DNA of 64,000 nucleotides from Actinoplanes sp. KI2 (GCF_025630775.1 NZ_JAOSZE010000038.1:43217-107216), one strand, 5' to 3'. Shown: positions 16,909-26,310, counted from the first letter of the stretch. The notes: generated from the sequence alone by a model not told the origin. Numbers and translations are program-made.

Positions 16909-16978
16909 AGGACCACTGGCTTACCCAAGCCACACCCAAGGTCACAAATCGGAGTGAATTATCCCATAATACGCAAAA
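16909..16978 (-). promoter_or_regulatory. AT-rich promoter region of the acyltransferase gene
   Basis: This 70-base gap is markedly AT-rich compared with its neighbours. On the minus strand it contains GATAAT and TATTAT hexamers usable as -10 elements. No operator repeat is evident. The boundaries are a judgement from base composition. Confidence 0.4.
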
Positions 16979-18382
16979 TCAGAAACCTAGCTTGCGCAAT
17001 TGACGGGGATCACGCTGCCACTCCTTGGCCACGCGCACGTGCAGATCGAGATACACCTTGCCACCGAGAAGCTGCTCGATCTCTGCCCGGGCCCGGCTGC
17101 CGACCTCCTTGAGCCGGACGCCGCGCGAGCCGATCACGATCGACTTCTGGCTGTCCCGCTCGACGTACAGATCCGCATAGATCTTCGTGAGACCGCCCTC
17201 GACGATCATCTCCTCGACCAGCACCGCGATCGAGTGCGGCAGCTCGTCCCGCACGCCCTCGAGCGCCGCCTCCCGGATCAACTCGGCGATCAGCACCTGC
17301 TCCGGCTCGTCGGTCAGCACGTCGTCCGGATACAGCTGCGGCGACTCCGGCAAGTACTTGATCATCACGTCGACCAGGTTCTGCACCTGGTGCCCGGAGA
17401 CCGCGCTCACCGGCACGATCTCCGCGAAATCGTGCAGCTGGCTGACCGCCAGCAAATGCTCGGCCAGCCGCCGCGAGTCGACCAGATCGACCTTGGTGAC
17501 CACCGCGAGCACGGTCGCCTTCAACTCGGCCATCTCCGCCGAGATGAACCGGTCGCCGCGCCCCACCGGCTCATCCGCCGGGAAACACACGCCGATCACG
17601 TCGACCTCGCTCCACACCTCCCGCACGAGGTCGTTGAGCCGCTCCCCCAGCAATGTCCGCGGTCGATGCAGCCCCGGCGTGTCCACCAGCACGAGCTGCG
17701 CGTTCTCCCGGTGCAGAATGCCCCGGATCACGTGCCGCGTGGTCTGCGGCTTGTTCGACGTGATGGCAATCTTCTGCCCGATGATGGCATTGGTCAGCGT
17801 GCTTTTCCCGGCGTTCGGCCGCCCCACGAAGCACGCGAATCCGGCCCGATAGACCTCGTCCGTCGCGTCGCTGCGCGCCGCTTCCGCATGCCGATGCGAC
17901 TTCGTTTCCGCATACCGCGGCGACTTCTGAGCGGTTGCCTCCGGCATTTTGTCCGTACGCGTGGGCGCCGCCGACGCCGATTCCGGCCGTCCCGCATTCT
18001 TGGCCGGTCCACCCGGTTCCCGGCGCGGCCCTGCCCCGCCCGTCCGGTCGTCCCTCGGCCCGCCCCCTGAATGATGCGTCCGCGAACCGCTTCGGGCACC
18101 GTCCGTCCACCCGGCCGCGCCCGCACCGGAACGCTTGCCACCGCCCGCGGCGGAACGTTTGCCACCGCCCGCGCCGGAGCGCGACCCTCGTCCGCTCTCG
18201 GTCGCCGCCTCGGCCCGCCGGGCGGCCCGCCTCTCCTGGCGCCGCAATTCGTTGCGCTCGCCGGCAGTGAGCCGCCGCTCGTCGCTCGCGCCGGACTTGC
18301 CTGCGCCGGACCGGCCCGCGCCGGATTTCCCCGACCCGGTCTTGCCCGCGCCGGTCCTGCCCTCGCCGGACTGGTCCGTCAT
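16979..18382 (-). CDS. era: GTPase Era with long disordered N-terminal extension
   Basis: Essential GTPase for 16S rRNA maturation and 30S assembly. G1 is GRPNAGKS (about residues 187-194), G3 DTPG, G4 TKVD, G5 SAVSG, and the C-terminal KH domain includes SIVIGSRGVRLKEVG. Usual Era proteins are about 300 residues; this one is 467. The extra 175 residues at the N-terminus are low-complexity, basic and Gly/Ser/Ala/Arg-rich with GAGKSG-type repeats. The ATG at 18382 is preceded by AAGGTGG. An internal Met at residue 146 (17947) would give about 322 residues but lacks an evident RBS. Same order as Rv2364c. Confidence 0.93.
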   Translation of the reverse strand: MTDQSGEGRTGAGKTGSGKSGAGRSGAGKSGASDERRLTAGERNELRRQERRAARRAEAATESGRGSRSGAGGGKRSAAGGGKRSGAGAAGWTDGARSGSRTHHSGGGPRDDRTGGAGPRREPGGPAKNAGRPESASAAPTRTDKMPEATAQKSPRYAETKSHRHAEAARSDATDEVYRAGFACFVGRPNAGKSTLTNAIIGQKIAITSNKPQTTRHVIRGILHRENAQLVLVDTPGLHRPRTLLGERLNDLVREVWSEVDVIGVCFPADEPVGRGDRFISAEMAELKATVLAVVTKVDLVDSRRLAEHLLAVSQLHDFAEIVPVSAVSGHQVQNLVDVMIKYLPESPQLYPDDVLTDEPEQVLIAELIREAALEGVRDELPHSIAVLVEEMIVEGGLTKIYADLYVERDSQKSIVIGSRGVRLKEVGSRARAEIEQLLGGKVYLDLHVRVAKEWQRDPRQLRKLGF

Positions 18383-18467
18383 GCCGTGCCCACCTTAGGC
18401 ATGCCCTTCTGGCCCTCGCCTGCGGCCTGGGCGGGCAACTCGCGCCAGTGCCGCTCGGTGCAGGCGG

Positions 18468-18848
18468 TCATGCCGTAACCGTGCCGAGCAGGGCGCCGGT
18501 CGGCCCGGCCACGTGGATCGGGGCGTCCCCGGACAGGTCACGCACCGCCGCGTGTCCCGCGCCGTCCAGCTCCGACGCCTCGGTGGCGACCGCCGCCGCC
18601 TCGATCTTCGTCGCGCCGGACGCCACCGCGGACGCCACCGCGAGCTGCAGGGCGGTCACCGCCAGGCTGGGCAGCACCACCGTGGCCGCGGCGTAGGTGC
18701 GACCGTCCTGGTCGCGTACGGCGGCACCCTCGACCGCACCCACCCGCGCGCGTGCGCTTCGCGCCAGGGTGACCAGCTTGTTGTCCTCGGCGCTCAGCGC
18801 CGAGCCGTCGGTCGCCGGCACGGCGGAGGCGGGAGTCAGGTCAGGCAT
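18468..18848 (-). CDS. Cytidine-deaminase-like protein lacking zinc ligands
   Basis: A 126-residue protein between the CNNM and era genes. Its pattern follows the cytidine deaminase fold (N-terminal helix with LVTLARSARARVGAVEGAAV; helix LAVTALQLAVASAVASG). However, where (H/C)AE and PCxxC should bind zinc it has TALQ and DGAGHAAVRDL. It is therefore unlikely to be an active deaminase. The position matches Rv2365c, a conserved hypothetical. It overlaps the CNNM gene by 8 bases. Confidence 0.75.
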   Translation of the reverse strand: MPDLTPASAVPATDGSALSAEDNKLVTLARSARARVGAVEGAAVRDQDGRTYAAATVVLPSLAVTALQLAVASAVASGATKIEAAAVATEASELDGAGHAAVRDLSGDAPIHVAGPTGALLGTVTA

Positions 18849-20211
18849 CGGCGGTCAGTCTTTCCTCTGTCTCGGTTTCGGAATCGGGCTCGGCCGGCTG
18901 CTCCGGCGGCGTGACCCGGCGCACCAGCACCGAGTCGATCCGGTTCCGCCGGCCGGTCGTGCCCTCGGCGACCAGGCGCAGCCCGCCCATGTCGACGTGC
19001 GCGCCGGGAATCGGCACCCGGCCGAGCGTCTGCGCCAGCAGGCCGCCCACGGTCTCCACCTCGTCGGCGGGCAGCTCCACCCCGAAGATCTCGCCGAGAT
19101 CCTCGATCGGCAGCCGGGCGGTCACCCGCACCGCGCCGTCCTCGAGATGCTCGACCGGCGGCCGCTCGACGTCGTACTCGTCGGTGATCTCGCCGACGAT
19201 CTCCTCGAGGATGTCCTCGATCGTGACCAGGCCCGCGGTGCCGCCGTACTCGTCGACCACGATCACCAGGTGGGTCCGCGCCGACTGCATCTCCGACAGC
19301 AGGTCGTCGACCGGCTTCGACTCGGGCACGAACGTCGCGGTCCGCATCAGCTCGGCCACCGCCTGCGCGGTCGCCGCCGGGTCGCCGGACTGGGTGCGCC
19401 GGATCACATCCTTGAGATAGAGCACGCCGAGCACGTCGTCCACGCTCTCGCCGATCACCGGGATGCGCGAGAAACCCGAGCGCAGGAAGAGGTACAGCGC
19501 CTGCTGCAGCGTCTTCGACGTCTCTATCCACACCATCTCGGTACGCGGCACCATCACCTCGCGGGCGATCGTGTCACCCAGCGCGAACACCGAATGGATC
19601 ATCTCGCGCTCGCCGTGCTCCACCACCCCGCGCTGCTCGGCCAGGTCCACCAGCTCACGCAGCTCGACCTGGCTGCCGAACGGCCCCTCCGGGAACCCCC
19701 TGCCCGGGGTCACCGCGTTGCCGATCAGGATCAGCAGCGAGGCCAGCGGGTTCAGCACCTTGCCCAGCCAGCGGATCAGCGGCGCCGCGGCCCGGCCCAC
19801 CGCGTACGCGTGCTGGCGGCCCACCGTACGCGGGGCGACACCGACCACGACGAAGCTGACCACGGTCATCGCGCCGGCCGTGACCAGCGCCGCCTGCCAG
19901 CCCACCCCCCAGCTGTCCACCGCGACCAGCGCGATCAGCGTGGTCGCGGTCAGCTCGCAGAGCAGCCGCAGCAGGAGCAGCAGGTTGAGGTGGCGCACCA
20001 CGTCCTTGGCGACGGCGGCCAGCGCCGCCGCGCCGCGCTGCCCCTCCCGGGCCATCTCGGCGGCCCGGGCCGGCGACACCGTGGCCAGCGCCGCGTCGGC
20101 CATCGAGGCGAGCCCGGCGAGCAACACCAGAATCACGGCCAGGGAGATCAGTTGTACGTCCGGCAGGCCCGCCGAGGTGTTGCCTGCCGCGAGTAGATGG
20201 GCGGGGTCCAC
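18841..20211 (-). CDS. CNNM/CBS-domain transporter (hemolysin C, CorC-like)
   Basis: Membrane protein of about 456 residues. The N-terminal CNNM domain has three or four helices (about residues 15-150), then two CBS domains (MVPRTEMVWIETS...; SARTHLVIVVDEYGGTAGLVTIEDILEEIVGEI), then a CorC_HlyC domain at the C-terminus. Probably involved in Mg2+/divalent cation export. I prefer the GTG at 20211 just after the ybeY stop; an ATG at 20244 would overlap ybeY by 28 bases. Corresponds to Rv2366c. Confidence 0.88.
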   Translation of the reverse strand: MDPAHLLAAGNTSAGLPDVQLISLAVILVLLAGLASMADAALATVSPARAAEMAREGQRGAAALAAVAKDVVRHLNLLLLLRLLCELTATTLIALVAVDSWGVGWQAALVTAGAMTVVSFVVVGVAPRTVGRQHAYAVGRAAAPLIRWLGKVLNPLASLLILIGNAVTPGRGFPEGPFGSQVELRELVDLAEQRGVVEHGEREMIHSVFALGDTIAREVMVPRTEMVWIETSKTLQQALYLFLRSGFSRIPVIGESVDDVLGVLYLKDVIRRTQSGDPAATAQAVAELMRTATFVPESKPVDDLLSEMQSARTHLVIVVDEYGGTAGLVTIEDILEEIVGEITDEYDVERPPVEHLEDGAVRVTARLPIEDLGEIFGVELPADEVETVGGLLAQTLGRVPIPGAHVDMGGLRLVAEGTTGRRNRIDSVLVRRVTPPEQPAEPDSETETEERLTADA

Positions 20212-20216
20212 GGCGA

Positions 20217-20687
20217 TCAACCGGCCTGCCGGCCGGCCCGCCATGCCTGCAGCAGGCGGTTCTGCAACGAGAACATCTCGCGCTCCTCCTCCGGCTCGGC
20301 ATGGTCGTAACCGAGCAGGTGCAGGGCGCCGTGCACGGTGAGCAGGTGCAGCTCGTCGGCGGGCGAGTGGCCGGCCGCCACCGCCTGCTTGGCGGCGACC
20401 TCCGGGGCGAGCACGATGTCGCCGAGCAGCGCCGGCTCGCCGGTGCCGGCCTCGCCCGGACCGTGGTCGACGCTGCCCTCGTCCATCGGGAACGCGAGGA
20501 CGTCGGTGGGGCCGTCACCACCCATCCAGCGGTGGTTCAGCTCCGCCATGTAGTCGATGTCGACAAGCAGGATCGACAGCTCGGCGAGCGGGTTGACACC
20601 CATCTCGTCGAGTGCGTACCGGGCCACCGCGAGGATCGCGTCGGTGTCGACCTCGACTCCCGACTCGTTGGCGATCTCGATGGACAT
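20217..20687 (-). CDS. ybeY: rRNA maturation endoribonuclease YbeY
   Basis: A 156-residue metal-dependent RNase for 16S rRNA 3'-end maturation and ribosome quality control. The zinc motif HGALHLLGYDH matches the family signature HGxLHLxGYDH. N-terminal strand and PTDVLAFPMDE also fit. It lies between phoH and the CNNM gene as in most actinobacteria. Confidence 0.96.
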   Translation of the reverse strand: MSIEIANESGVEVDTDAILAVARYALDEMGVNPLAELSILLVDIDYMAELNHRWMGGDGPTDVLAFPMDEGSVDHGPGEAGTGEPALLGDIVLAPEVAAKQAVAAGHSPADELHLLTVHGALHLLGYDHAEPEEEREMFSLQNRLLQAWRAGRQAG

Positions 20688-20711
20688 AGTGGTGCTCTTT
20701 ACCCCTTGGAC

Positions 20712-21788
20712 TCAGCGCCTACGCCCGGACCGGCCGCCACCACTGGCGGCGCGCCCGGGAACGGCATGAACGGATGTGGCGGGTTGCTCCTGCGCCTCGT
20801 CGTACCGCGCATATGCGTCAACGATCTCGGCCACCAACCGGTGCCGGACGACGTCGGCGCTGGACAGCTCGGCGAAGTGCACGTCGTCGACATTCTGCAG
20901 GATCTCGCGGACGACCTTGAGGCCGCTCTTGGTCCCGCCGGGCAGGTCGACCTGCGTGACGTCGCCGGTGACCACGATCTTCGACCCGAACCCCAGCCGC
21001 GTCAGGAACATCTTCATCTGCTCGGGCGTGGTGTTCTGCGCCTCGTCCAGAATGATGAACGCGTCGTTCAATGTCCTACCACGCATGTAGGCCAAGGGGG
21101 CCACTTCGATCGTGCCGGCCGCCATCAGGCGCGGGATCGACTCGGGGTCGAGCATGTCGTGCAGGGCGTCGTACAGCGGGCGCAGGTAGGGGTCGATCTT
21201 TTCGGTGAGGGTGCCGGGCAGGAAGCCCAGCCGCTCGCCGGCCTCGACCGCGGGCCGGGTCAGGATGATCCGGCTGATCTGCTTCGCGGTCAGCGCCTGC
21301 ACCGCCTTGGCCATCGCCAGGTACGTCTTGCCGGTACCGGCGGGGCCGATGCCGAACACGATCGTGTTCTCGTCGATGGCGTCGACGTACCGCTTCTGGC
21401 CGAGCGTCTTGGGGCGGATGGTGCGCCCGCGCCGGGAGAGAATGTTGAGGGTCAGCACCTCGGCCGGGCGCTCGGTGGTGTTCTCCTCGAGCATCGTGAC
21501 GGTCCGCCGCACCGAGTCGACGGTCAGCGTCTCGCCCTTCTCGATCAGCTCGATGAGCTCGGAGAACAGGCGCTCGGCGATGGCGTTCTCGGCGGGGTCG
21601 CCGGTGATGGTGATCTCATTGCCACGGACGTGGACGTCGCTGGCGAGGGTTCGCTCGATGAGCCGCAGGATTTCGTCCTTGGCACCCAGCAGGTTAACCA
21701 TGATCTTCGGGTCGGATACCGAGATCTTGGTCTGCACCCGCGCCGCGCCACTGGAGCCCGCGCTGGAAGGGTTCGGCGTACCGGTCAT
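20712..21788 (-). CDS. phoH: PhoH-like ATPase
   Basis: A 358-residue PhoH ATPase. Walker A is GPAGTGKTYLA and Walker B FIILDEAQNTTPEQMK. The N-terminal KH-like region and a basic, Gly-rich C-terminal tail (GRAASGGGRSGRRR) suggest RNA contact. Adjacent to ybeY, its usual partner in rRNA processing or decay. The Met at 21788 is chosen; 21812 is also possible. Confidence 0.94.
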   Translation of the reverse strand: MTGTPNPSSAGSSGAARVQTKISVSDPKIMVNLLGAKDEILRLIERTLASDVHVRGNEITITGDPAENAIAERLFSELIELIEKGETLTVDSVRRTVTMLEENTTERPAEVLTLNILSRRGRTIRPKTLGQKRYVDAIDENTIVFGIGPAGTGKTYLAMAKAVQALTAKQISRIILTRPAVEAGERLGFLPGTLTEKIDPYLRPLYDALHDMLDPESIPRLMAAGTIEVAPLAYMRGRTLNDAFIILDEAQNTTPEQMKMFLTRLGFGSKIVVTGDVTQVDLPGGTKSGLKVVREILQNVDDVHFAELSSADVVRHRLVAEIVDAYARYDEAQEQPATSVHAVPGRAASGGGRSGRRR

Positions 21789-21913
21789 AGGGCGGCCCGC
21801 AGGCCTCCGCACCTGCTTTCATTTTTGTCGTCGCTGACACCGGCGACGGGTACCAAAGGATCGTGCCATCGTATCCGCTCGGCCCTCCCGCCGCCGATGC
21901 CATTATCGCCCGC

Positions 21914-23293
21914 TCAGTCGCCGTTGCCGTCCCACGCCGCGCCCCCGTCGAAGGCCTCCTGCACCCGGGTGAACCGGTAGGTGGCCCAGTGCATCCGCAC
22001 GATCACGCCGTGCTCGTCGCGGGTGAGCCGGAGCTGCTCGCCCGCCTCCCGCCCGGAGACGGTCCGCAGCACGTCCGGCCGGTCCGGCAGCGGCCGGAAG
22101 ACCGCCGGCGGCCGGTCGGCCGGCACGCCGGCGGCCCGCGCCTGCAGCGCGCCCTCGTGCCAGGAGAAGACGAACTGGCCGCCCTCGCTCCACCAGACGC
22201 CGAGCGCCGAGCGGTACTCGCGCGGCGCGGGCGGCGCCGGGCGCCACGGCTTGATCTCGGCCGGGTCGGCGTCGACGGCGATCCGCAGCAGCTCGTGCAC
22301 CAGCTCGTTGACCTGGCCGGCGGTGCCGGAGGAGCCGAGCACCGCGCAGCCGAGCCCGTCCGGCGCGCCGTCGCCGCGACGGCCGTAGACACCGGCGAGG
22401 AAGCCGGGCATGGCGCCGTCGTGGCCGACGTGCACGGCCCGGCGGGCTTGCGGGGCCAGCAGCAGGCCGAGGCCGAAGCCGCTGGCCCAGACCGTCTCCT
22501 CGCGCGGCGTGAGCGGCCAGCGCATCTCCTCGAGCGTGGCGGCGGCGAGGACTTTGCCGTCCGGGTCGGCGGTCTGCGGCGAGACCAGGAAACTGGCCCA
22601 GCGGGCCATGTCGGTGGCGGTGCTCCACAGCTGGGCGGCCGGCCCGACGCCGCCGAGGTCGGGCTGCGGCTCGGGGCGGGCGGCGTCGGAGTACTCGTCG
22701 ACCAGGTAGCCGACCGCGGCCTGGGCCGGCCGGTCGGCGGTGGTGGCGGTCAGGCCGAGCGGGGTGCCGATCCGGTCGGCGAAAAGCTGCTCCCAGGTGG
22801 TGCCGTGCAGCTTGGCGACCAGGTGGCCGAGCACGGCGAAGCCGAGGTTGGAGTAGTGGAACCGGCGGGCGTTGGGCAGCACCCGTTCGGCCTGGTCGAG
22901 CTGGGCGAGCAGGTCCGCGGCGTCCGGCGTGACCAGGGTGTCCCACACGTCGCCGGCCGGTTCACGCTGGAAGCCGGCGGTGTGCGAGAGCAGCCGGCGC
23001 GGGGTGGCGTCACCGTGCGCCGGGACGTCGAGGTACGCCGAGATCGGCTCGTCGAGGTCGAGCAGTCCCTCGTCGCGGGCCTGCATGACCAGCACCGCGG
23101 TGAAGGTCTTGGTGACCGAGCCGATCCGGAAGCGGGTGTCCGGGCCGAGCGGGTGGTCCGGGTTGCCGGACTCGCCGACGGTGAGCACCCAGGGCTCGCG
23201 GTCGGCCCGGTGCAGCGCGACCGACAGCGCCGGGATGCGGCCGTCGGCCTGGGCCTGCCGGGCGGCGCGCTCGAACCGGGCGGCGGCCGTCAT
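21914..23293 (-). CDS. Serine hydrolase, beta-lactamase/penicillin-binding-like
   Basis: A 459-residue class-C-type serine hydrolase. The catalytic S-x-x-K is SVTK (in RIGSVTKTFTAVL), the Tyr motif is YSN and the third motif HVGHDGAMPG. A C-terminal lipocalin-like domain occupies the last ~130 residues. No signal peptide is visible, so it is probably cytosolic; likely an esterase or peptidase rather than a resistance enzyme. It overlaps the HIT gene by 4 bases (ATGA). Confidence 0.82.
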   Translation of the reverse strand: MTAAARFERAARQAQADGRIPALSVALHRADREPWVLTVGESGNPDHPLGPDTRFRIGSVTKTFTAVLVMQARDEGLLDLDEPISAYLDVPAHGDATPRRLLSHTAGFQREPAGDVWDTLVTPDAADLLAQLDQAERVLPNARRFHYSNLGFAVLGHLVAKLHGTTWEQLFADRIGTPLGLTATTADRPAQAAVGYLVDEYSDAARPEPQPDLGGVGPAAQLWSTATDMARWASFLVSPQTADPDGKVLAAATLEEMRWPLTPREETVWASGFGLGLLLAPQARRAVHVGHDGAMPGFLAGVYGRRGDGAPDGLGCAVLGSSGTAGQVNELVHELLRIAVDADPAEIKPWRPAPPAPREYRSALGVWWSEGGQFVFSWHEGALQARAAGVPADRPPAVFRPLPDRPDVLRTVSGREAGEQLRLTRDEHGVIVRMHWATYRFTRVQEAFDGGAAWDGNGD

Positions 23294-23655
23294 CGACGGG
23301 CCAGCATGGGGCCGAGCGGCTCGCCGCCGAGAACGTGGGCGTGCACGTGGAACACCTCCTGCCCGGCGTACCCCCCGGTGTTGAACAGCAACCGGAAGCC
23401 CTCCATGATCAGACCCTCGGCCTCGGCCACCGCGGCGCAGGCGGCGAGGAGGTCGGCGGAGCCGGTCGGATCGTTCTGTGCGAGCGTGACCACGTCGGCG
23501 TGATGCTCCTTGGGGATCACCAGGACGTGCACGGGGGCCTTCGGGTCGATGTCCCGGAAAGCGAGCGTGGTGTCGGTCTCGTGCACGACCGTGGCCGGGA
23601 TCTCGCCCGCGACGATGCGGCAGAACAAGCAGTCATTGTCCACCCCCGAGATCAT
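23290..23655 (-). CDS. HIT-family nucleotide-binding protein
   Basis: A 121-residue histidine-triad hydrolase. Zinc-type N-terminal CLFC, then the active-site motif HVHAHVLGG. Hydrolyses nucleoside phosphoramidates or similar. In many actinobacteria this gene lies directly before phoH; here a serine hydrolase is inserted between them. Divergent from the GH3 gene with only 11 bases between starts, so regulatory sequences must overlap coding sequence. Confidence 0.93.
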   Translation of the reverse strand: MISGVDNDCLFCRIVAGEIPATVVHETDTTLAFRDIDPKAPVHVLVIPKEHHADVVTLAQNDPTGSADLLAACAAVAEAEGLIMEGFRLLFNTGGYAGQEVFHVHAHVLGGEPLGPMLARR

Positions 23656-23666
23656 AGGGTGAGCAG

Positions 23667-26018
23667 ATGATCGAAATTGCGGACGTCATCAAGCAGCTCT
23701 CCCTTGAGGAGAAGGTGTCGCTGCTGGCCGGGCAGGACTTCTGGTCGCTGCCGGCGATCGAGCGGATCGGATTGCGCTCGCTGGTGATGTCGGACGGGCC
23801 GATCGGCGTACGCGGAACGGGGTGGGCGCCGGACGATCCGTCGATCGCGCTGCCGAGCCCGACCGCGCTGGCCGCGGCCTGGGACCCGGAGCTGGCCGAG
23901 ACGGCGGGCCGGCTGCTGGGGCAGGAGGCGCGGCGCAAGGGGGTGCACGTGGTGCTCGGCCCGACGGTGAACCTGCAGCGGACCCCGCTCGGCGGCCGGC
24001 ACTTCGAGTGCTATTCGGAGGATCCGCTGCTCAGCGGCGAGATCGCGGTGGGATTCGTGCGCGGCGTACAGGCGCACGGGGTGGGCACCACGGTGAAGCA
24101 TCTGGTCGGCAACGACTTCGAGACCGACCGGATGGAGGTGGACGTCCGGATCGACGAGCGAACGCTGCGCGAGATCTACCTGGCGCCCTTCGAGCGGGTG
24201 GTCGAGGCCGGCGGGTGGGGCGTGATGAGCGCCTACAACGGGGTGAACGGCTCGCCGATGGCCGCCAACGGCCGGCTGCAGGACGAGATCCTCAAGGGCG
24301 AGTGGGGCTTCGACGGCGTGGTCGTCTCGGACTGGCGGGCCGCCCGCTCCACCGTGGGCGCGGCGCTGGGCGGGCTGGACATCGCGATGCCGCAACTGGA
24401 GAACCCGTGGGGCGGCGCACTTGTCGAAGCCGTTCGCGCGGGCGAGGTGCCGGAGGCGGTGATCGACGAGAAGGTACGCCGGGTGCTGCGGCTCGCCGTA
24501 CGCGTGGGAGCTTTTGCCGATCTTCCCGAGATCGCCGAGAACCTGGACGGCGACCGGGTCGCACACGAGGTGGCCGCCCGATCGTTCGTGCTGGCGCGGA
24601 ACGAGAACTACACGCTTCCGCTCGAGGCGGCCGGCCTGACCCGGGTCGCGGTGATCGGCGCGCTGGCGATGGACGCGCGGGTGCTCGGCGGCGGCAGCGC
24701 ACAGGTGTCCCCGCCGCACACGATCTCCCCGCTCGAGGGCCTGGCCCGGGCGCTGTCCGGAGTGGACGTCGAGTACGCGGTCGGCGCCGACCCGCGCCCG
24801 TTCCTGCCGGCCCTGCACGCCCCGACCCGGGTGACCATCGGCTCGCATTCCTTCACCGTCGACCCGGCCGCGGTGCGCTGGATCGGCTCGCTCCCCGGCG
24901 GCCTGGACCCCGCGCAGGTCGACGGCCTGCGCCTGGAGACCACGTACGTCCCCGACGAGAGCGGCCCGCACACCTTCGCGGTCTCCGGTTTCGGCTCGTT
25001 CCGGCTCGCGGTGGACGGCGACCTTCAGTACGAGGGTGCCCTGCACCCGGCCAACACCGGCCGTGCCGAGCTGCTGCTGTTGCCCCGCGAGCAACGCGTC
25101 ACCGTGGAACTGACCGCCGGCGTCCCCGCCCGGATCGTCCTCGACCAGTTCATCGCACCCGGCGCCGCTCACTCGGTGGCCACCACGCTGGGCCACCGCC
25201 CGCCGCGCCCGGACGAGGACGGCATGATCGAGGAGGCGGCCCGCGTGGCCGCCGAGTCCGATGTGGCGGTGGTCGTGGTCGGCACCACCGAGCAGGTCGA
25301 GTCGGAGGGCTTCGACCGCACGTCCCTGGCCCTCCCCGGCCGCCAGGACGAGCTGGTCTCCCGGGTGGCCGCGGCCAACCCGCGCACGATCGTGGTGGTG
25401 AACGCCGGCTCCCCGGTCCTGATGCCCTGGTCGTCCGAGGTGGCGGCGATCCTGCTGACCTGGTTCCCGGGCCAGGAGGGCGGCGCCGCCCTGGCCGACG
25501 TGCTACTCGGCGTCACCGAGCCGGGCGGCCGCCTGCCCACGACGTGGCCTCGAGCCGAGGCCGACTGCCCGGTCTTCTCGATTTCGCCTCGGGACGGTGT
25601 GGTCGCCTATGACGAGGGCGTGTTCGTCGGCTATCGGGGCTGGCTGCGCTCCGGGAAGCCGCCGCTCTACGCCTTCGGACATGGGCTCGGCTACACCACG
25701 TGGAGCTACGACGAGATGGTGGTCGACGCCACCGAGGCGATGGTCACGGTGAGCAATGTGGGCGCACGCTTCGGCCGCGAGGTGATTCAGGTGTACGTGT
25801 CCCCCACCGCCCCCGACCCGTCCCGCCCGCAGCGCTGGCTGGCCGGCTTCGCCAACGTCGAGGCCCACCCGGGCGAGACGGTCACGGTGCGGATCCCGCT
25901 ACCCCCGCGAACGTTCCAGACCTGGAACGAAGGCTGGAAAACGGTCCCCGGCGACTACACCATCCACGCCGCCCACGCCGTGGACGACCTACGCCTGTCG
26001 GCAACGCTGCCCATCTGA
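23667..26018 (+). CDS. Glycoside hydrolase family 3 beta-glucosidase with PA14-like insert
   Basis: A 783-residue GH3 enzyme. The TIM-barrel domain includes VMSDGPIGVR, KHLVGNDFE, and the nucleophile region VVVSDWRAAR. The alpha/beta sandwich domain follows. A PA14-like beta insert lies around residues 390-490 (ETTYVPDESGPHTFAVSGFG). A fibronectin-III-like C-terminal domain begins near VTVSNVG. No signal peptide, so cytoplasmic hydrolysis of imported beta-glucosides is likely. Domain order matches bacterial BglX-type enzymes with PA14. Confidence 0.92.
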   Translation: MIEIADVIKQLSLEEKVSLLAGQDFWSLPAIERIGLRSLVMSDGPIGVRGTGWAPDDPSIALPSPTALAAAWDPELAETAGRLLGQEARRKGVHVVLGPTVNLQRTPLGGRHFECYSEDPLLSGEIAVGFVRGVQAHGVGTTVKHLVGNDFETDRMEVDVRIDERTLREIYLAPFERVVEAGGWGVMSAYNGVNGSPMAANGRLQDEILKGEWGFDGVVVSDWRAARSTVGAALGGLDIAMPQLENPWGGALVEAVRAGEVPEAVIDEKVRRVLRLAVRVGAFADLPEIAENLDGDRVAHEVAARSFVLARNENYTLPLEAAGLTRVAVIGALAMDARVLGGGSAQVSPPHTISPLEGLARALSGVDVEYAVGADPRPFLPALHAPTRVTIGSHSFTVDPAAVRWIGSLPGGLDPAQVDGLRLETTYVPDESGPHTFAVSGFGSFRLAVDGDLQYEGALHPANTGRAELLLLPREQRVTVELTAGVPARIVLDQFIAPGAAHSVATTLGHRPPRPDEDGMIEEAARVAAESDVAVVVVGTTEQVESEGFDRTSLALPGRQDELVSRVAAANPRTIVVVNAGSPVLMPWSSEVAAILLTWFPGQEGGAALADVLLGVTEPGGRLPTTWPRAEADCPVFSISPRDGVVAYDEGVFVGYRGWLRSGKPPLYAFGHGLGYTTWSYDEMVVDATEAMVTVSNVGARFGREVIQVYVSPTAPDPSRPQRWLAGFANVEAHPGETVTVRIPLPPRTFQTWNEGWKTVPGDYTIHAAHAVDDLRLSATLPI

Positions 26019-26022
26019 GAAC

Positions 26023-26205
26023 TCAGAACTCGCCCGCGACGATGCCCTTCTTGAACGCCTCCCACTCGGCCTTGGTGAGCTCCACAGTGAGCTCGGGCCG
26101 CTCCGAGCTGCGCAGAGAGACGGTGTCGCGGTCAATCTTGATCTCAGCGCAGCCGGCGTTCGCACAGAAGCTGCTCCGACGCCACCTCGCCGCCGCTTCG
26201 CTCAT
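26023..26205 (-). CDS. DUF397 protein
   Basis: A 60-residue DUF397 protein with the family start WRRSSFCANAGCAEIKID and the C-terminal EWEAFKKGIVAGEF. DUF397 proteins are small partners of XRE/DUF5753 regulators in actinomycete development and antibiotic control. Second of two copies downstream of the XRE gene. Confidence 0.88.
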   Translation of the reverse strand: MSEAAARWRRSSFCANAGCAEIKIDRDTVSLRSSERPELTVELTKAEWEAFKKGIVAGEF

Positions 26206-26273
26206 GTCGACCTCCCCTGCGTCGATTCACACGCCAACCGACCAACAGTCCTGAACGAAGACTAAGGAAGTAC

Positions 26274-26302
26274 GGCGCGCGCGGACAAGTGCCGCGCGCG
26301 CC
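26274..26302 (-). terminator. Strong hairpin after the first DUF397 gene
   Basis: Perfect 11-bp stem GGCGCGCGCGG / CCGCGCGCGCC with a 7-base loop, just 9 bases beyond the stop of the DUF397 gene at 26311. It lacks a U-run, but strong U-less hairpins commonly terminate in high-GC actinobacteria. Confidence 0.7.
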
Positions 26303-26310
26303 TCGTCACA

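Noticed and set aside
21914..23293. Antibiotic-resistance beta-lactamase
   Set aside because: No signal peptide, and housekeeping context; better described as a generic serine hydrolase.
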